NCBI GenBank assembly: GCA_009783265.1
Contig: WRHM01000005.1
Span: forward strand, 121,485 to 185,484
DNA from: Oscillospiraceae bacterium
Lineage (GTDB): Bacteria; Bacillota; Clostridia; Oscillospirales; WRJC01
Length of the DNA: 64,000 nt
Direction: 5' to 3'
Shown: in pieces, positions 8,417 to 15,867 of the stretch
Numbering within the stretch: the stretch's first letter is position 1
How the letters are laid out: each line of letters opens with the position of its first letter
The notes under the pieces: model-generated
Database searches by the model: none
Told to the model about the DNA's origin: nothing
Seen by the model: the letters and a program-made list of their open reading frames with translations, nothing else
Program-made: the position numbers and the translations under genes

Positions 8417-9055
8417 TTAATCCTCTTTATCTAAAATATAATATTTTTTACCGCCGTTGAAACTTAAAATATATACTGTGTCGCCGGTTTTCAGCGCATT
8501 ATAAAATTTCATAGTCGCCTTGTATATATTAAAACCCGAAAGGTCGTGAACATGCGCCCCCTCGTTGTCAGGGTGGCTATGTTTACCCTGCGTATCCGGG
8601 TGTTCGTGCGCTCCCTCTGTGTTTGGGTGGCCATGTGAACCGCCGATAAGCTCGTGTTCATGATTTCCGCCGCCGATAGTTTCTTCCGGCGTTATATGCT
8701 CATGGCCGCCGCCGCTCAATATATGTTCATGCCCTCCGCTGTCTCCGTGAGGGTGCGTACCCTCGCTGTGAGGGTGTTCGCCGCTTGAACCGTGCGGGTG
8801 AGTGCCTTGGCCGGTTTTTGTAGAGCTTTCAAGCGTACCGGCAGATTCGCCCTCGCCGAGGGTTATATCGACTGTCACGGTATAATTCGTCAAATGCTTC
8901 GGCAGACAGATATTATTTTTTCTGAGTATAAGTTTTTCATCGTTTAATATTTGAATTTCAAGCGGATTATCTGATATGACTTTTCCTTTGATAATACCCA
9001 TGCTTTCGGGTATCATTCCCTGAAAAAGTTCTTTTATGCTCGTTTCGTCGCTCAT
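8417..9055 (-). CDS. xkdR: Phage tail protein XkdR (DUF2577) with histidine-rich insert
   Basis: 212 residues starting at the ATG at 9055, which has an AGG ribosome site; a longer frame to 9202 has no such support and overlaps the divergent gene. The N-terminus (MSDETSIKELFQGMI) and the C-terminal strands (TGDTVYILSFNGGKKYYIL) fit DUF2577 baseplate proteins. Between about residues 75 and 175 is an insert of ten His-X-His units (HPH, HEH, HGH, HSH, HVH) in Gly/Ser/Thr/Glu-rich spacers. Histidine clusters like this bind metal ions in phage tail tips. Confidence 0.8.
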   Translation of the reverse strand: MSDETSIKELFQGMIPESMGIIKGKVISDNPLEIQILNDEKLILRKNNICLPKHLTNYTVTVDITLGEGESAGTLESSTKTGQGTHPHGSSGEHPHSEGTHPHGDSGGHEHILSGGGHEHITPEETIGGGNHEHELIGGSHGHPNTEGAHEHPDTQGKHSHPDNEGAHVHDLSGFNIYKATMKFYNALKTGDTVYILSFNGGKKYYILDKED

Positions 9056-9085
9056 AAAAACCTCATTTATTTTATATATTTTATC

Positions 9086-9114
9086 TTGCAAATAGGAATT
9101 TTTTGGTGTATAAT
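9086..9114 (+). promoter_or_regulatory. Promoter of the divergent lipoprotein gene
   Basis: TTGCAA (9086-9091), 17 bp, TATAAT (9109-9114), followed by AAAAAGGAC ahead of the ATG at 9151. It gives the plus-strand gene its own expression within the minus-strand phage operon. Confidence 0.7.
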
Positions 9115-9150
9115 AGATATAGATACTAAAATTTAAAAAGGACATAAAAC

Positions 9151-10017
9151 ATGAAAAATAAAAAGATATATATTTCACTAACAATTCTGATTTTATTTTC
9201 ATTTATCCTGCTAATCTTCTCATGTGAAAATAATTCAGACCCGGTTTCAACTGCCGATGCCACAATGTCGAAAGACGAAATCGTTGCTTTGATTGATAAA
9301 AATTTAGATGTCATGATAGAGCATGCTGAATATTTCTCCTATGAAAGCGACTTGATAGACGCACACCCGGACGAATTTGCGGAGATTGTTGCGTTGGGTG
9401 AAAACGCATTACCATATCTTGATGAAATTATTAAAAATTCAGAGAATTTTTCACCCCGCAAATCAATAGCCATGTATGCTCAATATGCCACAAAACCCGA
9501 ACTATACGATCTTGTATTCCCCTCGCCTGATGGAAAATATCTCGTAAAAGCAACTGTTTATTCATTCATGGGAGTAGGTTCTGTTGGAAATTTATACAAT
9601 GTTTATCTGCTTGACCGCTTAACAGACTCGGTTATTTTTGATTTGAATGATATAGTGATTGGCGTTAAAATAGAATGGTCGCCAGACAGCCGGTATTTCG
9701 CTATATCACATCATGTTTCTTGGGTAAGTGCTACCAATGTATTTGATACACAAACCGGAAATTATATTAATCTTCCTCAATTAAATGAGCTAAAAGAAGT
9801 CATAAAAGAAACTTTATCAAATTTTTATTGCGATCGCGAATATTTCGATTTTGAAAAATGGATTTCGGATGACACGATAAAAATTAAAGTCTTTTTGAGG
9901 ATTTACGATGTTGATCAACCCAGAATATTCGACTTTGATGGTTGGTATATATATGATTTAACCGAAGAGAAAATAGCAGATATGGATTATAGTATTGAAC
10001 AACTGGGCGAGGAGTGA
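9151..10017 (+). CDS. Prophage-borne lipoprotein of unknown function
   Basis: 288 residues. It has a lipoprotein signal with a membrane helix and lipobox ending at Cys25 (LIFSC). The mature part is acidic and carries two segments like beta-propeller blades (FPSPDGKYLVKA and EWSPDSRYFAIS). It is the only plus-strand gene inside the phage tail module, has its own promoter and ends one base before the lysozyme gene stop. This is the layout of a phage moron expressed from the lysogen. Lipoproteins in such positions sometimes block superinfection, but that role is only a guess here. Confidence 0.7.
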   Translation: MKNKKIYISLTILILFSFILLIFSCENNSDPVSTADATMSKDEIVALIDKNLDVMIEHAEYFSYESDLIDAHPDEFAEIVALGENALPYLDEIIKNSENFSPRKSIAMYAQYATKPELYDLVFPSPDGKYLVKATVYSFMGVGSVGNLYNVYLLDRLTDSVIFDLNDIVIGVKIEWSPDSRYFAISHHVSWVSATNVFDTQTGNYINLPQLNELKEVIKETLSNFYCDREYFDFEKWISDDTIKIKVFLRIYDVDQPRIFDFDGWYIYDLTEEKIADMDYSIEQLGEE

Positions 10018-11346
10018 TTAAACACTCCCGCCATTCATTATTTTGTATATATCTTTAGCAACATTGCCGCGAGCGACAGCTTTATTAACTCTATCCGAGG
10101 GGCTTTCATAATTTACACATAATTCATAACCCGCGGTATACGCAGCATTCTCGGAATTTGTATTTGCATTATTATCTGTCAACCAATTTTGATATATATT
10201 TTTATATGCCGCATTATAATATCCTGTTAATTCACGGTCAATTAACATTCCTTCTGCTTTCACCGCTTGGTCGTAAGTTATTGAATCCTTGTTGTTTGTT
10301 ACTTCTAAGTAGATATCTAATAATGTTAAAGTACGGTCTTCGGTCCATTGGACAGTGCCAAGGCCAAATTTCCCTTGCTGCCATGTACTACTCTTATTCT
10401 TTAAATCTAATAAAAGATTTTTGACTGCGGTAAGATTTTTATCAGTTATGTTTTTGTTTGAATATTCATTTAAATAATTAGGTATAAGTCTCAAATATGA
10501 TTGGACGCTTCCTCCCCAATCCCTTTCAAATTGACCTATATTCCCCTCGTGATGAATGTTAGACATTAATCCTGCAATAAATGCCGGTTCATAACCATAT
10601 TTCGCCAACTCATGTCCTATCATAACCATAGTTGCTTTTTTAGTTTTATCGACTAAATCAGAATGTTTTATAAGATATGTAGCGTCATTTTCAAATTTAT
10701 CCAACATATTATCTATCCCATTCGTAACCCCGACCAATGTTTCGTGCAAAGACCATAACGAATAATCGGCAACATAACCTAAACTCTTTAATGTCGATAA
10801 ATAAGGCGTGTTGTTGTCGTTGATTGCCAAATAATATGAATTGGCAGCTGGAGATCTGTCATAATATTTACGGTTAGCAAGCCAGTAGTAATCCGCGGTA
10901 GGTTTTGCTATGAACCAATGCTGACTGCTGTCGTTGGCGGCAGTCGCAGTCCACTTGAGTTCTTTGCCATCGCTTACAGCCAATATTCTGCCTTTATCCT
11001 CGCCGTCGGTCATATTTATTATCCTGTAATATGGTTGGTACAGATTTTTATTACGGTCTATTATTTCATAATATGCCGTTTCAATCTTCCATACATGGTT
11101 ATTATTACTATCGCTTTTATTCTGCTGAGTAATAATTTTGTTGGAATTATCAGCAATCAAATATCTGTTTTCGTATTTCATGCTTTGAATGCTGTAATAT
11201 TTGCCGCTGGTAATCCCCGGCGGGGCATCGATTTTGACCGTATGTGTTTTTTCCCATACAGCATAAAAATTCACGTCTCTGTTTATATGATAAATACCGC
11301 CCGGCATATAAACCGAAGGCCCTTCGGGGCTTATCGCCCAGCCCAT
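10018..11346 (-). CDS. Phage tail lysozyme with InlB-like and ricin-like N-terminal segments
   Basis: 442 residues from the first ATG. The C-terminal about 220 residues match phage tail lysozymes (PAFIAGLMSNIHHEG with a likely catalytic Glu, then GLGTVQWTEDR). Residues about 35-190 have beta-trefoil-like repeats (ILAVSDG, QHWFIAK). The first 30 residues (GWAISPEG...VNFYAVW) look like an InlB/Flg_new B-repeat cut by the start. The frame is open upstream to 11457, and a good ribosome site (AAGGGAGG) lies near 11440 with no ATG, GTG or TTG after it. The true start may be a rare codon near 11427 that overlaps xkdQ. Confidence 0.75.
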   Translation of the reverse strand: MGWAISPEGPSVYMPGGIYHINRDVNFYAVWEKTHTVKIDAPPGITSGKYYSIQSMKYENRYLIADNSNKIITQQNKSDSNNNHVWKIETAYYEIIDRNKNLYQPYYRIINMTDGEDKGRILAVSDGKELKWTATAANDSSQHWFIAKPTADYYWLANRKYYDRSPAANSYYLAINDNNTPYLSTLKSLGYVADYSLWSLHETLVGVTNGIDNMLDKFENDATYLIKHSDLVDKTKKATMVMIGHELAKYGYEPAFIAGLMSNIHHEGNIGQFERDWGGSVQSYLRLIPNYLNEYSNKNITDKNLTAVKNLLLDLKNKSSTWQQGKFGLGTVQWTEDRTLTLLDIYLEVTNNKDSITYDQAVKAEGMLIDRELTGYYNAAYKNIYQNWLTDNNANTNSENAAYTAGYELCVNYESPSDRVNKAVARGNVAKDIYKIMNGGSV

Positions 11347-11416
11347 GAATCTGTAGCCCTCTCGAACGGGTATCTCGCTGTGCAGCGTCAGCGGAATCCC
11401 GTTTATTTTCTTCTGA

Positions 11417-12520
11417 TTAGGGAATATTGTCCTCGCCTCCCTTGATAATATTATATCTCACGGTAACTTCGCTTGCTTCTGTAATCGTATTCTCCTCGTC
11501 AGACTGCACTTTATCGCTTATGTCAATTCCCGCTTTCGGCAGCGAAATATCTGTCGCTTTCTCAAGTTTTAAACTCATGCTGTGATAATTTCTGTCAAAT
11601 GTATGCGTGTCTTCCTCAACGTAATAAGCCTTGGATATATCAAGAGGATCTATTTTAATAAATACGCCGACGCCTGTTATAACGTCCGGCTGCCCTAACG
11701 CCGTAACAGGCAAACTCAGCATGGATTTGTTGTTTTCGGCGAGCGTAGTTTTAACGAGTTCGGTTAATTGCCCTGAATTCATATCGTCGTTGATTTGAAT
11801 AATATCCTGAAATGTGCCTATCTTTTTTTCAAGAGCCGTGTCAGCCGCTTCAGCCAACACAGTACCCTCTTTTGACAATAATTTTATCCGGGTGTTGATT
11901 TTCTCGATACTTTTCGCCTGCGAATAATCTATAAGATTAACGCCCGTTTCGATTACCCACTGCAAAATATTTTCGCGCCGTTCTGTTAAATTTATGGTTT
12001 CGCCCGTACACATGGGATAATATCGGATTCCTGTCGCTTTGTATGTTATACTCAAAGCATCTGCGATAACGTCCCAAGCCGTAGTCTTGGGCTTAGGCAG
12101 TTCCGGTATAATATATCCCGTGTCGGCAATTTTATCGTATGGAATCCCGAAGCGTTTGCAGCAGTCGATAAATATCTCAGACGCTTTTTTGTTTGAGTAA
12201 TTAAACGTGTCCCTGTTACGCGCAAGCCGTATCCCATTGTCATAAGCCGTAACACTCATAGTTTTCTTTTTGGACTGTTCCTGTTTCATAAACATACCGC
12301 GGAACAGCTCTTTGTCTTTCCAGTAAAAAACACACTGGTGTCCTTCCTCAACGTCAATATCGGTTCTGTCGTGTTTATACCCGTCGTCGTCGATAAAACT
12401 GACTTGTAAATTCCGGCATGACGAGCCTTTGCGCCCCGACCATTTTATATTAGAAACTAAATTGCTCATGTCGTAAGCCGCCCCGTTTTTTACGACAAGT
12501 AATTTTATGTTGTTGGTCAT
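11417..12520 (-). CDS. xkdQ: Phage tail protein XkdQ (late control D/gp27-like)
   Basis: 367 residues. Matches XkdQ: N-terminal NLVSNIKWSGRKGSS, VFYWKDKELFRGMF, TAYDNGIRLARNRDTF, then the central AWDVIADAL and a C-terminal DKAYYVEEDTHTF-like strand. It forms the hub of the tail baseplate. The stop of XkdP overlaps its start by 4 bp (12517-12520), so they are translationally coupled. It appears intact. Confidence 0.87.
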   Translation of the reverse strand: MTNNIKLLVVKNGAAYDMSNLVSNIKWSGRKGSSCRNLQVSFIDDDGYKHDRTDIDVEEGHQCVFYWKDKELFRGMFMKQEQSKKKTMSVTAYDNGIRLARNRDTFNYSNKKASEIFIDCCKRFGIPYDKIADTGYIIPELPKPKTTAWDVIADALSITYKATGIRYYPMCTGETINLTERRENILQWVIETGVNLIDYSQAKSIEKINTRIKLLSKEGTVLAEAADTALEKKIGTFQDIIQINDDMNSGQLTELVKTTLAENNKSMLSLPVTALGQPDVITGVGVFIKIDPLDISKAYYVEEDTHTFDRNYHSMSLKLEKATDISLPKAGIDISDKVQSDEENTITEASEVTVRYNIIKGGEDNIP

Positions 12521-13176
12521 GTTGGCAGCTTGAGAACCTGACCGGGATAAATCAAATTCGGATTTTTGATTATATCCGTGTTCAGATTGTATATATCAAT
12601 ATAGCGGCTGCCGGAACCGAGGTATTTTTTCGCAATATTCCACAGGCAGTCGCCCGAAACAACAGTATAAGTTTTAGGCGGCACGCGGTTATCTGTTCTC
12701 TCCGGGGCGGAATTGGACGGGATAACCGCTTTTGAGTTTTCTATTTTTATTTGCCTCGCCGCAACTTCTCTGTATTCTTTTAAGGTTATGCTGTAATATA
12801 TAGTCCCAACATCGCCTTTTTTCTCTGAAACGGGGAAATCCTCGATTGTGCAAAATAGATTAACAGAAGTACCCGTGATTATAAAATGCACGGGCTTGTC
12901 GCTGTTTTTCCATTTTGTGATTTTATCAACAAGAGTTTGCGGCGGGGTGATAGATTTAACCTGAATACCGGGAAACTCAGCCGCGGGGAAAAAGCAACTA
13001 AAAGAGATAATAACTGCCGTAGGGTCTTGTTTTACGACAATTTCGCCAAGCCCGGCAACGCTTACGCTTTTATTGCCGCTGCCGTTTTTTATATTTATAA
13101 CCTCAGGCAAAACTGGGAACTGGATTTTCTCAGTTTCCCCGTTGTATGTAAGCCATAGCTGATATTTAGAAGGCAT
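12517..13176 (-). CDS. xkdP: Phage tail protein XkdP with C-terminal LysM domain
   Basis: 219 residues. The N-terminal about 150 residues are the XkdP/gp53-like fold (FPVLPEVINIKNGSGN, then SVAGLGEI). A LysM peptidoglycan-binding domain forms the C-terminus (YTVVSGDCLWNIAKKYLG then NPNLIYPGQVLKLP). It connects the tail tube to the baseplate. Spacing and order (xkdP-xkdQ-...-xkdR-xkdS-xkdT) follow PBSX. Confidence 0.88.
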   Translation of the reverse strand: MPSKYQLWLTYNGETEKIQFPVLPEVINIKNGSGNKSVSVAGLGEIVVKQDPTAVIISFSCFFPAAEFPGIQVKSITPPQTLVDKITKWKNSDKPVHFIITGTSVNLFCTIEDFPVSEKKGDVGTIYYSITLKEYREVAARQIKIENSKAVIPSNSAPERTDNRVPPKTYTVVSGDCLWNIAKKYLGSGSRYIDIYNLNTDIIKNPNLIYPGQVLKLPT

Positions 13177-13214
13177 ATAGTATTCCTCATTCTGACAATT
13201 TTTAATATTAAATG

Positions 13215-13243
13215 TTGTTTTATGTAGAAATATATGGTATAAT
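13215..13243 (+). promoter_or_regulatory. Promoter of the small toxin-like gene
   Basis: TTGTTT (13215-13220), 17 bp, TATAAT (13238-13243), on the strand opposite to the phage structural genes. Confidence 0.65.
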
Positions 13244-13300
13244 ATATTTTACCTGCGGGGCTGAAAGGGGTGAGGATTGTTATAATACAGGAGAATACTC

Positions 13301-13405
13301 ATGTCCATATTCGAAAAAATCAGCGTAATAATACTCGGCACACAAGTCTCAGTGCAAATCATACAATTAATAATTACTTTTATTTCAAAAAGAAATAAAA
13401 AATAA
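13301..13405 (+). CDS. Small hydrophobic peptide, holin-like type I toxin candidate
   Basis: 34 residues: a short MSIFEKI start, one membrane helix (about residues 8-28) and a basic end (SKRNKK). This is the layout of the TxpA/Fst-type putative holin-like toxins common in Firmicute prophages. It has a promoter at 13215, an ACAGGAG ribosome site 7 bp before the ATG, and a large inverted repeat 30 bp after the stop. It lies in the 574-bp gap between two structural genes on the other strand. In such systems an antisense RNA blocks toxin translation; I could not place that RNA with certainty. Confidence 0.55.
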   Translation: MSIFEKISVIILGTQVSVQIIQLIITFISKRNKK

Positions 13406-13433
13406 TAATTAAAGGTACTTAACAATTTAAGCG

Positions 13434-13560
13434 GCATACTTTGGATAATTTGGGACGGTTATCAGGAGAACAGCCAATCTCCGAAGCCCATAAAATTTTT
13501 CCCTAATCCCCTTCAGTATAACCGTTGGGTGAATTATTTCAAAGTATGCTTGACTTTTTT
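13434..13560. terminator. Large imperfect inverted repeat with T-rich end
   Basis: GCATACTTTG at 13434-13443 pairs with CAAAGTATGC at 13540-13549. The helix continues inward through ATAATT/AATTAT and ACGGTTAT/ATAACCGT. A T run follows on the plus strand. It can end the toxin transcript and, being a long stem, fits the 3' structures of type I toxin mRNAs. Confidence 0.6.
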
Positions 13561-13578
13561 ATTTAATTATGTTATAGT
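13550..13578 (+). promoter_or_regulatory. Second plus-strand promoter
   Basis: TTGACT (13550-13555), 17 bp, TATAGT (13573-13578). The -35 overlaps the T run of the inverted repeat. It drives the short RNA described next. Confidence 0.6.
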
Positions 13579-13584
13579 ATATAT

Positions 13585-13727
13585 GCTGATTGACTTTTGA
13601 GAGGGTAAATCCTATATTAATAGTCCATTGTTTGCAGCTTGGCTGGTGCAAACATTCCAGATTAATTGCTCTGGGAGGAAAAAATGAAAAGAAGAAAGGC
13701 GTTTTCGTCCAAAGAAGCGTCTTTTTT
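13585..13727 (+). ncRNA. Putative short prophage RNA
   Basis: About 140 nt from the promoter at 13550 to a terminator-like stem (AAAGGCG/CGTCTTT, then T-rich). It contains a perfect GTTTGCA/TGCAAAC hairpin at 13630-13653. It may also encode a 23-residue peptide from the ATG at 13684 behind GGGAGG (MKRRKAFSS...), ending at 13755. Coding and regulatory readings cannot be told apart from sequence. The transcript converges on the tape measure gene end. Confidence 0.4.
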
Positions 13728-13751
13728 CTTTCTTTTTATACCGCATATAAT

Positions 13752-15191
13752 CTAAAAATTATACGCTCTGTCCCCCTCTTCAAATACTTCCTGCCGCACT
13801 ATCTTGATAAACTCCGGCTTGATACGCGGCGCGACAATTTCCCAAACTTCTTCGTCGTTTAAATCCCCGGAAACTTTTATTTCGCCCGTGCCGTTGATGT
13901 CTATCGATATTTTCTTCTCGGCATAATCTCTGTTTTCACGAATCTCCCTGCTCGAATATTCAGGATTTTCAGGAACCGGGATATTTAATGGGATTCTGTC
14001 GCCCGCATAAAGAATTTTCGCCGTTTCGTCAGCGGGATAAACCGTTTCACCGCCGCTAAAATCAACTAATTCCGGCCCTTTTTCTCCAACGAGCGCAAGC
14101 CCCGAATCCGCCCATAATGTACCTGCGGCGTAGCCTTTTACGCTATACAGGATATTTTGTGAAAAGTCATCAAAATTTCCAATTCCTGCGTTTCCGCTTT
14201 TTATCGCGTCTCTAAATGCGTCAATATATGCAGTCGCAGTATCTTTTGCCGCTTTTGCCGCTTCGTCTGACATATTCATTTCATCGACAAACGCAGTCAA
14301 ACGATTTTTCATTTCGTCTATACCGTCATCAAATCCACTCGTCATTTCAGCGACCGTCGCGGCAAAGCTGTCTTTCGCAGATTGCACACCCTCGAATTGT
14401 TTGTTAAAATTCTCAACAAATTCAGCGGCTTTTTCCGGGCCTTGTTTGTATAAATTCTGGTATTGCGTCACAATAGCGTCAATATACCCTGCGCTTTCCG
14501 CTCCGCCGCCAGATAGCGATTCAACAAGATTTTCGTTTATACCATACCGCGAAGCTTCGCGAATATTATATTCGTATTTCTCAATAAACGCAAGCTGACT
14601 TTTCATATTGTCGAGCATTTGCTGTGTAGTCAGATTGCTTTTGGTTGACATTTCGTTAAAAAGCCCTATCGTACCGTCAATGCTTTTGTGCGCCGCTTCG
14701 TAGGTTTTGTCGTAATCTTCGATTAATTTCTGCAAATCGTCAGAAACGCCTGAGACAGCCTCATGGACTGCCGTTTCATAGTCAATGACTGCATTCGCCT
14801 GTTCAGCCCATGAAGTTTCTATACCGCTCATTACATCGCGGGATTCGTTTAACTGCCCTCTAAGCCTTTTTGTCTCAGAATTTATCGTGTCTATATCCGC
14901 CAATAACGAACTGTAATCTAAATCAGGGTTTTCGTTGCGTTGCCTGTAATATTCTTCGCGCATTTTTTGAGATTCTGCGGCGTTTTGATTAATTTGTTCC
15001 TGTAATTCAAATTCTTTTAAAAGCGATTCGGCGTATATCTGCTGTTGAACAATTTGCTTTTGTTTATCAGATTCAATTTTCGCCGCCGTTTTCATCGCCT
15101 CGGCAGAACGGTTCAACGCTCCTGTCGTTTTATCATACGATAATGCAAGTCCGGGCATTTGAGCGTTAAGTTTATCGGTTATCGCCGACAT
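13752..15191 (-). pseudogene. Phage tape measure protein, C-terminal fragment (XkdO-like)
   Basis: 479 residues of alpha-helical, Gln/Glu/Lys-rich sequence ending in the usual tape-measure tail (SGLALVGEKGPELVDFSGGETVYPA, then WEIVAPRIKPE). The frame continues upstream past the first ATG to about 15260 without a start codon and then runs out of phase with the XkdF fragment. A full tape measure protein of a PBSX-like phage is about 1,000-1,500 residues, so the N-terminal half and the genes before it have been lost. Confidence 0.8.
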
Positions 15192-15247
15192 CTGTAACTG
15201 CTCGCCCGAAGTCAGATTTGTTTTATCGGATAAAACCGAAAGTTTAG

Positions 15248-15514
15248 TTATAAGAAACGAAATGCCGCTTTCTTCAGCATCAATTTTATATAATTGCCCT
15301 GTGCGTCCTCGACAAGCGGCTCGTAGACTATACCCGTGACATAATGCGTAACATCGTCAACTTTAAGGATTTTGCCGAGGCTTGAAAAATTCGCCTGACC
15401 GTCGTCTGCTTTTGTAATTAAAAATTGCCACTTGTTAGCGGCTTTATCGACCAGCGACACAAAATTTATTTTCGCGTCGCTTATTTCGATTGCTTTATTT
15501 ATACTGTTGCTCAC
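15248..15514 (-). pseudogene. XkdF-like phage head protease, N-terminal fragment
   Basis: 88 residues. It begins like XkdF (INFVSLVDKAANKWQFLITK) and reaches the conserved GIVYEPLVEDAQGNY. The expected DAEE part sits in the +1 frame and KAAFRFL in the 0 frame, after which the sequence becomes tape measure protein. An intact XkdF is about 280 residues. The fragment marks a deletion that removed capsid, head-tail connector and tail tube genes. Confidence 0.65.
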
Positions 15515-15551
15515 TTATTTTTTCACCTCCCTTCGCGTTTTTTTTGCATAT

Positions 15552-15585
15552 AAAAAGCCCAACGTATTTTTATTTTACGTTAGGC
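15552..15585 (-). terminator. Rho-independent terminator after the immunity-like gene
   Basis: On the minus strand GCCTAACGTA pairs with TACGTTGGGC (one G-U) and is followed by TTTTTATA. It separates the MuF/immunity pair from the structural remnants downstream. Confidence 0.75.
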
Positions 15586-15620
15586 CTGTTATTCGGTTGT
15601 TGGGTGGGCCGTGTGTTGAT

Positions 15621-15866
15621 TTAATTATTTATTCCTCTTAATACGCGTCCTTTTAAAGATTTTGGGTCGTCGATGTTTTTTAATTCAAGCGTAATATAAT
15701 CCAATTCAGGCGGGACGACATATTTAATAAATGGAATAGCCGCAACATACTCTGTTCCGTCGTCGTCAATAAGATTTGGTGAAAATTCATTTCTGTTTAC
15801 ACACTTCCCGCTAACTGCAACATTATTACGAACTACCAGCACATCGTCAATAGTTATTTGAAACAT
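15621..15866 (-). CDS. Small protein next to MuF toxin module; possible immunity protein
   Basis: 81 residues, no recognised family. The sequence (ITIDDVLVVRNNVAVSGKC, then GTEYVAAIPFIKYV) suggests a small beta-barrel like domain 2 of elongation factors. It starts one base after the stop of the VanY-MuF-toxin gene and is followed at once by a terminator, so the two form a unit. In phage MuF polymorphic toxins the gene in this position is usually the cognate immunity gene. The assignment is by position only. Confidence 0.45.
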   Translation of the reverse strand: MFQITIDDVLVVRNNVAVSGKCVNRNEFSPNLIDDDGTEYVAAIPFIKYVVPPELDYITLELKNIDDPKSLKGRVLRGINN

Positions 15867-15867
15867 A

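Noticed and set aside
9056..9202. Extended N-terminus of XkdR
   Set aside because: Hydrophobic and A+T-rich, no ribosome site at 9202, and it overlaps the divergent lipoprotein promoter; the start at 9055 fits the family.
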